The notes under the pieces were generated by a model, which did no database searches, was not told the DNA's origin, and saw only the letters and a list, made by a program, of their open reading frames with translations. From an uncultured Oscillibacter sp. (lineage in GTDB: Bacteria; Bacillota; Clostridia; Oscillospirales; Oscillospiraceae), in the NCBI GenBank assembly GCA_900551885.1, contig URXS01000001.1:1-64000 (forward strand): a DNA stretch of 64,000 nt. Direction: 5' to 3'. The position numbers were made by a program, and so were the translations under genes. The first letter of the stretch is position 1. Each line of letters begins with the position of its first letter. This document shows positions 41,352-50,738 of this stretch, piece by piece.

Positions 41352-42983
41352 ATGGAAATTACAGGCGCTCAGATCCTGGTGGAAGGATTGCTGCGGGAGG
41401 GCGTGGAGATGGTCTTCGGTTACGCCGGCGCCACCATCTGCCCCCTAGCCGATGTACTGCGGGCCACACCGCAGTTGGATTACACCCTGGTACGCAACGA
41501 GCAGAACGCCGGCCACATGGCCTCCGGCTACGCCCGGGTCACCGGCAAGGTCGGTGTATGCATCGTCACCTCCGGCCCCGGCGCCACCAACCTCCTTACC
41601 GGCATCGCCACCGCCTACATGGACTCCATCCCTCTGGTGGCCTTCACGGGGCAGGTGCCATCCAATCTGCTGGGCCGGGACATCTTCCAGGAAGTGGACA
41701 TCACCGGTGCCGCCTCCCCCTTCTCCAAGCACAGCTATCTGGTGAAGAATGCGGCAGACCTGCCCCAGATCATCAGTGAAGCCTTCTACATTGCCTCCAC
41801 TGGCCGCCCCGGCCCGGTGCTGATCGACGTTCCCATCGACATTCAGGAACAGGTGGTAAAGGACCCGGTCTTTCCGGAGAAAGTCCACATCCGGGGTTAC
41901 AACCCCAGTGTCCGGGGCAATGACAAGCAGATCACTCACGTGGTCGACGCCATTGCCGCAGCAGAGCGGCCGGTGATCTGCGCCGGCGGCGGCGTATTTC
42001 TCTCCAACGCCTTTCTGGAGCTGGAGACCTTCGCCGCCCGGACCCGGATTCCTGTGGTGACCACCATGATGGGTCTTTCCCTGCTGCCCACCGACCATCC
42101 CCTGAACATGGGCATGATCGGCACCCACGGTAACGTCTGCGCCAACAAAGCCCTGGCCAAGTCGGACCTACTGATCATGATCGGCACCCGTGCCGCGGAC
42201 CGGGCCATCTTCTCCCCGGAGGAGATTCAGCGCCGGATGCCCTCTATCCACATCGACGTGGACCCGGCAGAGATCGGCAAGAACATCCACACGGAGATCC
42301 CCCTGGTGGGCAATGCCCGGGTCATCCTCCAGCAACTGCTGGAACGGGACCTGACCACCCACTGCGCCCCCTGGCTGGCGCAGCTTCAGGAGCGGCGGGC
42401 CCAGGAGCTGAACCGGGAGTACCCGGTCCGGGAGGGCAGCGTGTTTCCCGGTCGTCTGCTGCGACTGTTGGGCCAGCGGCTGCGGCCTGACGCCGCCATC
42501 TGCGTGGATGTGGGCCAGAACCAGTTGTGGGCCTGCAAGCACCTGTGGCTGAGCGGCGGACGCTTCCTCACCAGCGGGGGCCTGGGCACCATGGGCTACG
42601 CCCTGCCTGCCGGCGTGGGCGTCAAGGTGGCCAATCCCAACCGGCAGACCATCGTCATCTGCGGCGACGGCTCCTTCCAGATGTCCATGAACGAGCTGGC
42701 CGCCGTCCGGGCCCGCAACCTGGATTTGAAGATCGTGCTGATCGACAACGGCGTCCTGGGTCTGGTGCATCAGATCCAGAACCGCGCTCCCTACCATGGG
42801 TCCTTCGGTGTGACTCTGGACGGCAGCCCGGACTATGCCGCCATTGCCGCCGCCTATGGCATCCCCAGCATCGTGCTGGACGACGAATCCCAGGTGGAGG
42901 AGGGACTGGACCGCTTTTTGGGACAGCCGGGAAGCTGCCTGCTGATTGCTCGGGTAGATCCGTCCGCCACCACCAACGACTAA
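41352..42983 (+). CDS. ilvB: Acetolactate synthase-like large subunit (divergent copy)
   Basis: 543-residue ThDP enzyme: N-terminal Pyr domain with catalytic Glu in RNEQNAGHMASGYAR (most relatives have HEQGAAHAADGYAR), GDGSFQMSMNEL and IDNGVLGLV for the ThDP-Mg site. At residue 475 it has Ile in LVHQIQ where classical AHAS has Trp (MVxQW); in E. coli AHAS II that Trp sets the preference for 2-ketobutyrate. It may therefore mainly condense two pyruvates, or do another ThDP reaction. ATG follows GGAGG. First gene of the ilv run. Confidence 0.88.
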   Translation: MEITGAQILVEGLLREGVEMVFGYAGATICPLADVLRATPQLDYTLVRNEQNAGHMASGYARVTGKVGVCIVTSGPGATNLLTGIATAYMDSIPLVAFTGQVPSNLLGRDIFQEVDITGAASPFSKHSYLVKNAADLPQIISEAFYIASTGRPGPVLIDVPIDIQEQVVKDPVFPEKVHIRGYNPSVRGNDKQITHVVDAIAAAERPVICAGGGVFLSNAFLELETFAARTRIPVVTTMMGLSLLPTDHPLNMGMIGTHGNVCANKALAKSDLLIMIGTRAADRAIFSPEEIQRRMPSIHIDVDPAEIGKNIHTEIPLVGNARVILQQLLERDLTTHCAPWLAQLQERRAQELNREYPVREGSVFPGRLLRLLGQRLRPDAAICVDVGQNQLWACKHLWLSGGRFLTSGGLGTMGYALPAGVGVKVANPNRQTIVICGDGSFQMSMNELAAVRARNLDLKIVLIDNGVLGLVHQIQNRAPYHGSFGVTLDGSPDYAAIAAAYGIPSIVLDDESQVEEGLDRFLGQPGSCLLIARVDPSATTND

Positions 42984-42999
42984 CTGAGGAGGTGCCACT

Positions 43000-43485
43000 A
43001 TGAAACAGACCATCTCCGTTCTGGTGGAAAACCAGGCCGGTGTGCTCAACCGCATCACCAGCCTCTTCTCCCGCCGGGCGTTCAATATCGACTCCCTGGC
43101 CGTGGGCGTCACCGACGATCCCTCCGTCTCCCGCATCACCATCATCGTGGACAACGGCAACAGCGTGGTGGAGCAGGTGGAAAAACAGCTCAACAAGCTG
43201 GTGGAGGTCATCAAAGTGCGCACTCTGGATGAAACCAGCATGATCGGCCGGGAACTGATGATTCTCAAAGTCAGCGCCAACAGCCGCACCCGCGGCGATA
43301 TCATGACCATCTGCAACATCTGCGGTGCCAAGGTGGCGGACCTGTCCCCCACCTCCATCAGCATCGAGCTGTCGGACACTCCCGACCGGGTCAACACCTT
43401 CGAGGAACTGATGCGCCCCTTTAATATTCTGGAGGTGGCCCGCACCGGCATGATCGCGCTGCAAAAGGGCGGCGGCAAGATGTAA
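43000..43485 (+). CDS. ilvN: Acetolactate synthase small (regulatory) subunit, copy 1
   Basis: 161 residues with an N-terminal ACT domain (ISVLVENQAGVLNRITSLFSRRAFNIDSLAVG) and the second regulatory half. It binds valine or another branched-chain amino acid and activates the large subunit. It follows the divergent large subunit by 16 bases with GAGGAGG. It looks entirely standard, which suggests that the divergent large subunit is under normal feedback control. Confidence 0.93.
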   Translation: MKQTISVLVENQAGVLNRITSLFSRRAFNIDSLAVGVTDDPSVSRITIIVDNGNSVVEQVEKQLNKLVEVIKVRTLDETSMIGRELMILKVSANSRTRGDIMTICNICGAKVADLSPTSISIELSDTPDRVNTFEELMRPFNILEVARTGMIALQKGGGKM

Positions 43486-43539
43486 CGCGTCGGCTCCCGC
43501 CGGGGCCGTCTTACCCAGAAACACGAGGAGGAATGTACT

Positions 43540-45255
43540 TTGAAGATCCGCGCAACCCAGGCCATCATGGAGTGCCTGCTGGAGCAGGAGGTGGACACCA
43601 TCTTCGGCTATCCGGGCGGCACAATTCTGAATCTCTATGACGAGCTGTACCGCTATCAGGACAAGATCCGCCACATCCTGACGGCCCACGAGCAGGGTGC
43701 CGCTCATGCGGCGGACGGCTATGCCCGCTCCACCGGCAAGGTGGGCGTGTGCTTTGCCACTTCTGGCCCCGGCGCCACCAATCTGACCACAGGTATTGCC
43801 ACTGCCCATCTGGACTCCTCCCCCGTGGTGTTCATCACCTGCAACGTGGGCGAGAATCTGTTGGGCCGGGATGCCTTCCAGGAGGTGGACAGCACCGGTA
43901 TCGCCATGCCCATCACCAAGGCCACCTTCCTGGTGCGGGACCCCCAGAAGATCCCCGACACCATCCGGCAGGCCTTTGCCGTGGCGGCCACCGGCCGCCC
44001 TGGACCGGTGCTGATCGACTTTTTGAAAAACGTCACAGCCCCCGACCAGATGATCGACTACGAATTCATCCCCTGGCGGGAGAACCGGGTCTGCGACAGT
44101 ATCCAGAGCCTCAACGCCAGCCACCAACTGAAAAATCCAGAGGTGAACCAGCAGGATATTGAAACCCTGCTGGAGATGGTGAGTCACGCGGAGCGGCCGC
44201 TGCTGATCTGCGGCGGCGGTGTGGTCCGGGGCCGGGCCCACCGGGAGTTCCGGGAGTTCGCCGAGAAGCTGGACGCGCCGGTGGCCATCACCGTCATGGG
44301 TGGCGGCGGGTTCCCCGGTGCCCACCCCCTGACCACCGGTATGATCGGCATGCACGGATCCCAGGCCTCCAACGTGGCCGTCAACGAGTGTGACCTGCTG
44401 GTGGCTGTGGGCTGCCGCTTCTCTGACCGGGTGGCCTCGGACCCCAAGACCTTCGCCGCCGGTGCCAAGATCGTGCAGATCGATATTGACCGGGCTGAGA
44501 TCGATAAAAACGTGCTGACGGACCATCACATCATCGGCTCTGCCCGCCATGTACTGGCTCTGCTGAATGCCCGGATGCCTCAGTATCACCACGAAGCCTG
44601 GAAACAGTACATCCTGCCCATGCGGGCCCCCTCCATGGCGGAGGACAGCGAGACCCTGAACCCCCAGCAGATCCTGGACGTGATCCAACATGGGACACCG
44701 GACGGCACCATCATCTCCACCGACGTTGGTCAGAACCAGATGTGGGCCATCAAGTACCTGCACTTCAGCTATCCCGGCCAACTCCTCACCTCCGGTGGCT
44801 TCGGCACCATGGGCTTCGGCCTGGGGGCTGCCATCGGCGCCCAACTGGGCAATCCGGACAAACGGGTGGTCCACATCACCGGCGACGGCTGCTTCCGTAT
44901 GAACTGCCATGAGCTGTGCACGGTGGAGCACTACAAGCTGCCCATCATCTCCGTGATCTTCAACAACGGTACGCTGGGTATGGTCCGCCAGTGGCAGAGC
45001 CTGATTTACGGCAAACGCTACTCCGCCACCACCCTGGACCGGGGCCCGGACTTTGTGAAGCTGGCGGAGGCGTATGGCCTCAAAGGCTATCGGGTACGTA
45101 CCCGGAAGGAGCTGGAGGAGATCTTCCCCCAGGCCATGGCCGCCGGCTGCGGCGTGGTCATTGACTGCATCCTGGACATCGATGAGATGGTGCGTCCCAT
45201 GGTGGCCGCCGGCTCCCCCATCACGGACTTCCTGCTGAAGGAGGGAACGACTTGA
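43540..45255 (+). CDS. ilvB: Acetolactate synthase large subunit (classical copy)
   Basis: 571 residues. HEQGAAHAADGYARSTGK (catalytic Glu), GRDAFQEVD, and the ThDP block GDGCFRMNCHEL. W485 in GMVRQWQ is the conserved AHAS Trp, so this copy should make both acetolactate and acetohydroxybutyrate. One change: the usual GQV before the GRDAFQE block is CNV. Start is TTG 43540 with GAGGAGG 8 bases upstream; no in-frame ATG fits the family. Confidence 0.94.
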   Translation: MKIRATQAIMECLLEQEVDTIFGYPGGTILNLYDELYRYQDKIRHILTAHEQGAAHAADGYARSTGKVGVCFATSGPGATNLTTGIATAHLDSSPVVFITCNVGENLLGRDAFQEVDSTGIAMPITKATFLVRDPQKIPDTIRQAFAVAATGRPGPVLIDFLKNVTAPDQMIDYEFIPWRENRVCDSIQSLNASHQLKNPEVNQQDIETLLEMVSHAERPLLICGGGVVRGRAHREFREFAEKLDAPVAITVMGGGGFPGAHPLTTGMIGMHGSQASNVAVNECDLLVAVGCRFSDRVASDPKTFAAGAKIVQIDIDRAEIDKNVLTDHHIIGSARHVLALLNARMPQYHHEAWKQYILPMRAPSMAEDSETLNPQQILDVIQHGTPDGTIISTDVGQNQMWAIKYLHFSYPGQLLTSGGFGTMGFGLGAAIGAQLGNPDKRVVHITGDGCFRMNCHELCTVEHYKLPIISVIFNNGTLGMVRQWQSLIYGKRYSATTLDRGPDFVKLAEAYGLKGYRVRTRKELEEIFPQAMAAGCGVVIDCILDIDEMVRPMVAAGSPITDFLLKEGTT

Positions 45256-45269
45256 AAAAGGAATTCAAC

Positions 45270-45818
45270 ATGGAGCGCAAGCTCTATACCCTGTGCATCC
45301 TGGCGGAGGACTCCCCCGGTGTCCTGAGCCAGGTGGCCCGGCTCTTCTCCCGGAAAGGCTACAACATTGAATCCATCGTCTCCGGCGCCACTGACCGGCC
45401 CGGCGTGGCCCGCATCTCCATTGAGATCATTGCCGACGAACTGATGATCGAGCAGATCGCCGCCCAGTGCCGTAAGATCCTGCCGGTGAAGGCGGTTCGG
45501 ATTCTGGACGAGGAAACCTGCATCCGCCGGGAGATCGCCCTGATCAAGGTGCAGGCCGCGGACCACTCCGCCCGGGACGAGATTTTGCAACTGACCAACA
45601 TCTTCCGGGCCAAGGTCATCGACGTGGGCCGGGAGACGCTGACCATCTGGGTCTTCGGCAGCCAGAGCAAAAACACCGCTCTGATCGACATGCTGGCCGA
45701 CTTCGGTATTCTGGAAATCGCCAAAACCGGTACTATCGCCATTGAAAGAGGGCGTAGCACAATATATGACACCAACAAATTACGGGAGGAATACGACTAT
45801 GGCAAGAATGTATTATGA
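45270..45818 (+). CDS. ilvN: Acetolactate synthase small (regulatory) subunit, copy 2
   Basis: 182 residues from ATG 45270 (AAAAGGA 7 bases before); a TTG at 45252 that overlaps the ilvB stop, with AAGGAGGG upstream, would add 6 residues and is an equal candidate. ACT domain [30 protein letters not shown], then the conserved C-terminal half [14 protein letters not shown]. Its 3' end overlaps ilvC by 20 bases, so translation is tightly linked. Longer than copy 1 by an extra C-terminal tail. Confidence 0.92.
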   Translation: MERKLYTLCILAEDSPGVLSQVARLFSRKGYNIESIVSGATDRPGVARISIEIIADELMIEQIAAQCRKILPVKAVRILDEETCIRREIALIKVQAADHSARDEILQLTNIFRAKVIDVGRETLTIWVFGSQSKNTALIDMLADFGILEIAKTGTIAIERGRSTIYDTNKLREEYDYGKNVL

Positions 45819-46818
45819 GAAGGACTGCGACATCAACAAGCTCAACGGCCGTAAGATCGCCATCATCGGCTACGGTTCCCAGGGTCACGCCCACGCCCTG
45901 AACCTGAAGGAATCCGGCTGCGATGTGTGCGTGGGCCTGCGGGCCGGCTCCAAGAACTGGGCCAACGCCGAGAAGGCCGGGCTCCAGGTCAAGACCGTGG
46001 CTGAGGCCGCCAAGTGGGGCGACATCATCATGATCCTGGTCAACGATGAGGTCCAGGCCGCCGTCTATGCCAAGGACATCGCCCCCAATCTGGAAGCCGG
46101 AAACGCCCTGATGTTCGCCCATGGCTTCAACATTCACTTCAAGCAGATCGTTCCTCCCGCCGACGTGGACGTGTTGATGATCGCTCCCAAGGGCCCCGGC
46201 CACACCGTTCGTTCCACCTACGTCAACGGCAAGGGCGTGCCCTGCCTGCTGGCCGTGGAGCAGAACGCCACCGGCAAGGCTGTGGACATCGGCCTGGCCT
46301 ATGCCGCCGGCATTGGCGGTGCCCGTGGCGGCGTCATGGAGACCACCTTCCAGGATGAGACCGAGACCGACCTGTTCGGTGAGCAGGCCGTGCTCTGCGG
46401 CGGCGTGGTCGAGCTGATGAAGCTGGGCTTCGAGACCCTGGTGGAAGCCGGTTATGCCCCCGAGAACGCCTATTTCGAGTGCATCCACGAGATGAAGCTG
46501 ATCATCGACCTGATCAACAAGGGCGGCGTCGCCATGATGAACTACTCCATCTCCGATACCGCCGAGTACGGCGAGTATGTCTCCGGTCCCCGGGTCCTGC
46601 CCTATGAGGAGACCAAGAAGAACATGAAGGCCGTCCTCACCGACATCCAGAACGGCACCTTCGCCGGCAAGTGGATCGCCGAGAACAAGAACGGCCGCTG
46701 CTTCTTCAACGCCTCCCGGGCCATCCTGGCCAAGCACCCCATGGAGACCGTGGGTGCCGAGCTGCGCCGCAACATGCTCTGGGGTGACGACACTGACCCC
46801 GATACCGCTTCCAACTGA
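45799..46818 (+). CDS. ilvC: Ketol-acid reductoisomerase IlvC (class I)
   Basis: 339 residues. NAD(P)-binding [17 protein letters not shown] at the start, [15 protein letters not shown], and the C-terminal knotted helical domain with [23 protein letters not shown] (metal ligands). The loop after the Rossmann motif reads [10 protein letters not shown], with Arg and Ser expected for NADPH. ATG 45799 lies 9 bases after GGGAGGA, inside the end of ilvN. Confidence 0.97.
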   Translation: MARMYYEKDCDINKLNGRKIAIIGYGSQGHAHALNLKESGCDVCVGLRAGSKNWANAEKAGLQVKTVAEAAKWGDIIMILVNDEVQAAVYAKDIAPNLEAGNALMFAHGFNIHFKQIVPPADVDVLMIAPKGPGHTVRSTYVNGKGVPCLLAVEQNATGKAVDIGLAYAAGIGGARGGVMETTFQDETETDLFGEQAVLCGGVVELMKLGFETLVEAGYAPENAYFECIHEMKLIIDLINKGGVAMMNYSISDTAEYGEYVSGPRVLPYEETKKNMKAVLTDIQNGTFAGKWIAENKNGRCFFNASRAILAKHPMETVGAELRRNMLWGDDTDPDTASN

Positions 46819-46825
46819 TCCAGCC

Positions 46826-46855
46826 GCGGAGAGGGAGGGCTACCTCCCTCTCTGC
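46826..46855 (+). repeat. Intercistronic hairpin ilvC-ilvD
   Basis: 13-bp stem (gcggagagggagg/cctccctctctgc, one G-T) with a gcta loop and no T tract; probably a stabiliser or partial processing site rather than a terminator. Confidence 0.6.
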
Positions 46856-46885
46856 GTAATTCTATCCTGATACGGAGGTCCGCTT

Positions 46886-48547
46886 ATGAGAAGCGACGTC
46901 ATCAAGATCGGAGCCCCCGCCGCTCCCAACCGCTCCCTGCTCTACGCCCTGGGCTACACCAAGGAGGAGCTGGAGCGCCCCCTGATCGGCGTGGTGTGCT
47001 CCTACAACGAGATCGTTCCCGGCCACATGAACCTGGACAAGATCGCCGAGGCCGTCAAGGCCGGCATCCGGGCCGCCGGCGGCACACCGGTGGAGTTCCC
47101 CGCCATCGCGGTATGCGACGGCATCGCCATGGGTCACGTAGGCATGAAGTACTCCCTGGTCACCCGGGACATCATCGCCGACTCCACCGAGGCCATGGCT
47201 TTGGCCCACCAGTTCGACGGCCTGGTGATGATCCCCAACTGCGACAAGAACGTGCCGGGGCTGCTGATGGCCGCCGCCCGGGTCAACGTACCCACCATCT
47301 TCGTTTCCGGCGGACCCATGCTGGCCGGTACCATGAACGACGGCCGCCGCACCTGCCTGAGCCACATGTTCGAGGCCGTGGGCTCCTACTACGCCGGCAA
47401 GCTGGACGAGGCGGGCCTGGAGGAGTATGAGAACAACGCCTGCCCCACCTGCGGCTCCTGCTCCGGCATGTACACGGCCAACTCCATGAACTGCCTGACT
47501 GAGGCCATCGGTATGGGCCTGCAGGGCAACGGCACCATCCCCGCCGTCTACTCCGCCCGGCTGCGTCTTGCCAAGCACGCCGGCATGCAGATCATGGAAC
47601 TGGTGGCCAAAAACATCCGGCCCCGGGACATCATGACCGAGGCCGCCTTCCACAATGCCGAGACCATCGACATGGCTCTGGGCTGCTCCACCAACACCAT
47701 GCTGCACCTGCCGGCCATCGCCCACGAGTGCGGCATCGAGCTGAGCTTCGACATGGCCAACGAGATCTCCGACAAGACCCCCAACCTGTGCCATCTGGCC
47801 CCTGCCGGCGACACCTATATGGAGGATCTGGAGCGGGCCGGCGGCGTGTATGCCGTCATGGCGGAGCTGGCCAAGGCAAATCTGATCGATACCAGCCTGA
47901 TAACCTGCACCGGCAAGACCATCGCGGAAAACCTGGAAGGTGTGGTGAACCGGAACCCGGAGATCATCCGGCCCATCGACAGCCCCTACTCCAAGACCGG
48001 CGGCATCGCCGTGCTGAAGGGCAATCTGGCCCCCGACGGCTGCGTGGTGAAACAGTCCGCCGTGGCCCCCGAAATGATGACCCACACCGGCCCCGCCCGG
48101 GTATTCAACTCCGAGGACGACGCCATCGCCGCCATCTACGCCGGCAAGATCGTGGCCGGCGACGTGGTGGTGATCCGCTACGAGGGTCCCAAGGGCGGCC
48201 CCGGCATGCGGGAGATGCTCAACCCCACCAGCGCCATCGCGGGCATGGGATTGGACAAGGACGTGGCCCTCATCACCGACGGCCGCTTCTCCGGCGCCAC
48301 CCGTGGCGCCTCCATCGGCCATGTGTCCCCGGAGGCTGCATCCGGCGGCCCCATCGGCCTGGTAGAGGAGGGCGACAGCATCTCCATCGACATCCCCGCC
48401 CACACCATCACCCTGAACGTGGACGAGGCCACTCTGGCCGCCCGGAAGGCCAAGTGGGTCTGCCCGGAGCCCAAGATCAAGACCGGCTACCTGGCCCGGT
48501 ACGCAAGAATGGTCTCCTCTGCTGACCGGGGCGCCGTGCTGGACTAA
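46886..48547 (+). CDS. ilvD: Dihydroxy-acid dehydratase IlvD
   Basis: 553 residues, iron-sulfur dehydratase of valine and isoleucine synthesis. Cluster cysteines are in PNCDKNVPG and [17 protein letters not shown]; also [15 protein letters not shown] and the late [32 protein letters not shown]. The pathway gene set leu-ilv is complete here except for ilvE and ilvA, which are not in the window. Confidence 0.97.
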   Translation: MRSDVIKIGAPAAPNRSLLYALGYTKEELERPLIGVVCSYNEIVPGHMNLDKIAEAVKAGIRAAGGTPVEFPAIAVCDGIAMGHVGMKYSLVTRDIIADSTEAMALAHQFDGLVMIPNCDKNVPGLLMAAARVNVPTIFVSGGPMLAGTMNDGRRTCLSHMFEAVGSYYAGKLDEAGLEEYENNACPTCGSCSGMYTANSMNCLTEAIGMGLQGNGTIPAVYSARLRLAKHAGMQIMELVAKNIRPRDIMTEAAFHNAETIDMALGCSTNTMLHLPAIAHECGIELSFDMANEISDKTPNLCHLAPAGDTYMEDLERAGGVYAVMAELAKANLIDTSLITCTGKTIAENLEGVVNRNPEIIRPIDSPYSKTGGIAVLKGNLAPDGCVVKQSAVAPEMMTHTGPARVFNSEDDAIAAIYAGKIVAGDVVVIRYEGPKGGPGMREMLNPTSAIAGMGLDKDVALITDGRFSGATRGASIGHVSPEAASGGPIGLVEEGDSISIDIPAHTITLNVDEATLAARKAKWVCPEPKIKTGYLARYARMVSSADRGAVLD

Positions 48548-48579
48548 GTCGATACTATGGAAGAAAGGGGATGAGCCCC

Positions 48580-49887
48580 ATGTACCGAGAAACCGCCCAC
48601 CTGCTGCTCTACAGCGACCTGGCCAAGGATGAGATCCTCATTCGTCTGGGCGACATTATCCGGGACTGGGAGAACGGCTCTGACAGAGACCTGCTGGTCC
48701 AGCGCTGCTACCGGGAGGTCAAGCGCCTCCTGGATCTGAGCACCGCCTGCGGCTTTGACGGCAATCTCTGGCACTGCTACCTGACCTGGCTGATGATGAC
48801 CAATGAGAACTCCTTCACCCGCACCTGCGAGCGGGAAGGGCCCAAGGAGGGCAGCGTCAACCACTTCGCCAAAAACGACTTCGCCGTATTCCGGCGGCTG
48901 TTCGACTACGACTTTGCCCCCCTGGAACAGGACCTGGGGATTGACTGCTTCTCCACGGTCTGCAACTACACAGCCATCCCCAAGCGGGAGCGGATGTACA
49001 ACCGGGACATCAGTCTCCAGGTGCGGACGCTGTGCCGCGCCCTGGAGTCTGCCCCGGACGTGGAAGAGACCTTCCGGCTGGTGACCGATTACTACCGCCA
49101 GTATGGCTACGGTGTCTTTGCCATGAGCCGCGCCTTCCGCATCCGGCGGAAGGAGGAAGGCGTGGAGTTCCTGCCCATCAGCAACATCGATCAGGTGATG
49201 CTGTCGGACCTGCTGGGCTACGAGCAGCAAAAGACGGAGCTGCGCCGCAACACCGAGGCCTTTCTGGACGGCAAGGCCGCCAACAACGTGCTGCTGTACG
49301 GCGACGCCGGTACCGGCAAGTCCACCTCTGTCAAGGCCCTCATCAACGAGTACTACGACCGCGGGCTCCGGATGATCGAGATCTACAAGCACCAGTTCGG
49401 TGACCTGTCCGCCATCCTGGCCCACATCAAGAACCGCAACTACCGCTTCATCATCTTCATCGATGACCTGTCCTTTGAGGAAAACGAGGTGGAGTACAAG
49501 TTCCTGAAGGCCGTCATCGAGGGCGGCGTGGAAACCCGGCCGGACAACGTGCTGATCTACGCCACCTCCAACCGCCGCCACCTGATCCGGGAGACCTGGA
49601 ACGACCGGACGGACATGGAGCACAACGGCGACATCCACCGCTCCGACACCATTGAGGAGAAGCTGTCTCTGGCCGCCCGCTTCGGCGTGGCCATCAACTT
49701 CAACGCCCCTACCCCCAAGGAGTACCAGCAGATCGTGCTGGCCCTGGCGGAACGGCAGGGTATCGGTGGCCTGGACCGCCAGGAGCTGCTGGCCATGTCC
49801 AACGCCTGGGAGGTCCGCCACGGCGGCTTCTCCGGCCGGACGGCCCAGCAGTTCGTCAACTATCTCAAGAGCCTGCCGCCTCAGTGA
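48580..49887 (+). CDS. DUF815 family AAA+ ATPase
   Basis: 435 residues. P-loop LLYGDAGTGKSTSVKALINEY, Walker B FIIFIDDLSFEE, and sensor ATSNRRHLIRE are all in the C-terminal DUF815 region; the N-terminal 200 residues are helical and family-specific. ATG 48580 is preferred to 48571 because GAAAGGGG is 9 bases upstream. It follows ilvD by 32 bases and likely shares the transcript, though no role in amino acid synthesis is known. Confidence 0.87.
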   Translation: MYRETAHLLLYSDLAKDEILIRLGDIIRDWENGSDRDLLVQRCYREVKRLLDLSTACGFDGNLWHCYLTWLMMTNENSFTRTCEREGPKEGSVNHFAKNDFAVFRRLFDYDFAPLEQDLGIDCFSTVCNYTAIPKRERMYNRDISLQVRTLCRALESAPDVEETFRLVTDYYRQYGYGVFAMSRAFRIRRKEEGVEFLPISNIDQVMLSDLLGYEQQKTELRRNTEAFLDGKAANNVLLYGDAGTGKSTSVKALINEYYDRGLRMIEIYKHQFGDLSAILAHIKNRNYRFIIFIDDLSFEENEVEYKFLKAVIEGGVETRPDNVLIYATSNRRHLIRETWNDRTDMEHNGDIHRSDTIEEKLSLAARFGVAINFNAPTPKEYQQIVLALAERQGIGGLDRQELLAMSNAWEVRHGGFSGRTAQQFVNYLKSLPPQ

Positions 49888-49932
49888 GACAATGTTTCTC
49901 TCTACAGGCAATTCCAAATACCGCAATACGAA

Positions 49933-49956
49933 CGCCCACCCCAAAAGGGGTGGGCG
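49933..49956. terminator. Hairpin between DUF815 gene and lipoprotein gene
   Basis: cgcccacccc/ggggtgggcg, aaaa loop, perfect 10-bp stem. T tracts are weak on both sides, but it sits between converging genes. Confidence 0.6.
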
Positions 49957-49982
49957 CTCGCAGTTTCTGTCGGATTTTTGAA

Positions 49983-50507
49983 TCAGGCCTGATCTTCGGC
50001 GGTAAAGTAGACGAAGAACACATCTCCCTCACTTCCGTCCTCAAAGAGCTCCAGATAGGAGATGGAAAAATCTTTCTCCCCTTCCGGCACCTCAAACACC
50101 AGTGTTCCGGTGCGCTCCTCGTCCACTGCCAGTTCATACTCTGTGGGCAGTTGCTGGTCGGAAACCTGGTCCATATAATAGGTGAGCGGCAACGCATAGG
50201 CGTCCTCACTGTCGTCCGTCCACTGGGCCTGGAAATCCGTGTCGAACATGGGGATGCTCTCATTGAAGGTATTCTTGACGGTCACATCCGCCACCAGCAG
50301 CCGGTAACCCTCCGCAGGGATGTAGCCCTCGTAATCGTCACACAGGTAGGCGCTGTTGACGGTGTAGTCAAAGAACTCGGTGTGCATGGTATCTCCCATG
50401 CGTCCTTCGCCGTAGCCGTCCTGGGCCTCCCCCTCCTTGGGACCGCAGCCGGTCAGCAGCACCGCAGCCAACAGACAAATGACCCACAAAAGTCCGCTTC
50501 TCTTCAT
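49983..50507 (-). CDS. Lipoprotein with DUF4352-like domain
   Basis: 174 residues. Signal peptide with lipobox LLTGC (Cys at about 21). The remaining domain resembles the immunoglobulin-like DUF4352 fold (EGYRLLVADVTVKNTFNESIPM). ATG 50507 is selected because it starts the signal peptide; the open frame continues 40 codons upstream without one. Extracellular, function unknown. Confidence 0.78.
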   Translation of the reverse strand: MKRSGLLWVICLLAAVLLTGCGPKEGEAQDGYGEGRMGDTMHTEFFDYTVNSAYLCDDYEGYIPAEGYRLLVADVTVKNTFNESIPMFDTDFQAQWTDDSEDAYALPLTYYMDQVSDQQLPTEYELAVDEERTGTLVFEVPEGEKDFSISYLELFEDGSEGDVFFVYFTAEDQA

Positions 50508-50687
50508 CGTCTTCCTCTCCTCATGATTTGTTTCATATGCCGCGGCAGGTCTTCCTGCCGAAAGCAGCCGGTTTTCAAGCGCATTCTCTGCGCCCATACT
50601 TTTCAAAATAAAAACATCCCATCTCATTTATCCTTATTTTATCAGACGTCTGTCTCTTTGAGAAGTCCCAATTTTCCTTTTGGAATT

Positions 50688-50719
50688 AAAAACGCCCCGG
50701 CTCTCACCGGGGCGTTTTT
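50688..50719. terminator. Bidirectional terminator
   Basis: aaaaacgccccgg/ccggggcgttttt, perfect 13-bp stem, ctctca loop. Ends the minus-strand transporter operon that starts with the GntR gene. Nothing else seen in 50508-50738. Confidence 0.85.
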
Positions 50720-50738
50720 ACATGCCGCATACCTTCCA

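Noticed and set aside
42655..44931. 758-codon open frame on the minus strand over the two ilvB genes
   Set aside because: It is antisense to three well supported plus-strand enzymes, has low-complexity His/Gly/Gln-rich composition typical of GC-rich shadow frames, and no ribosome site or family likeness.
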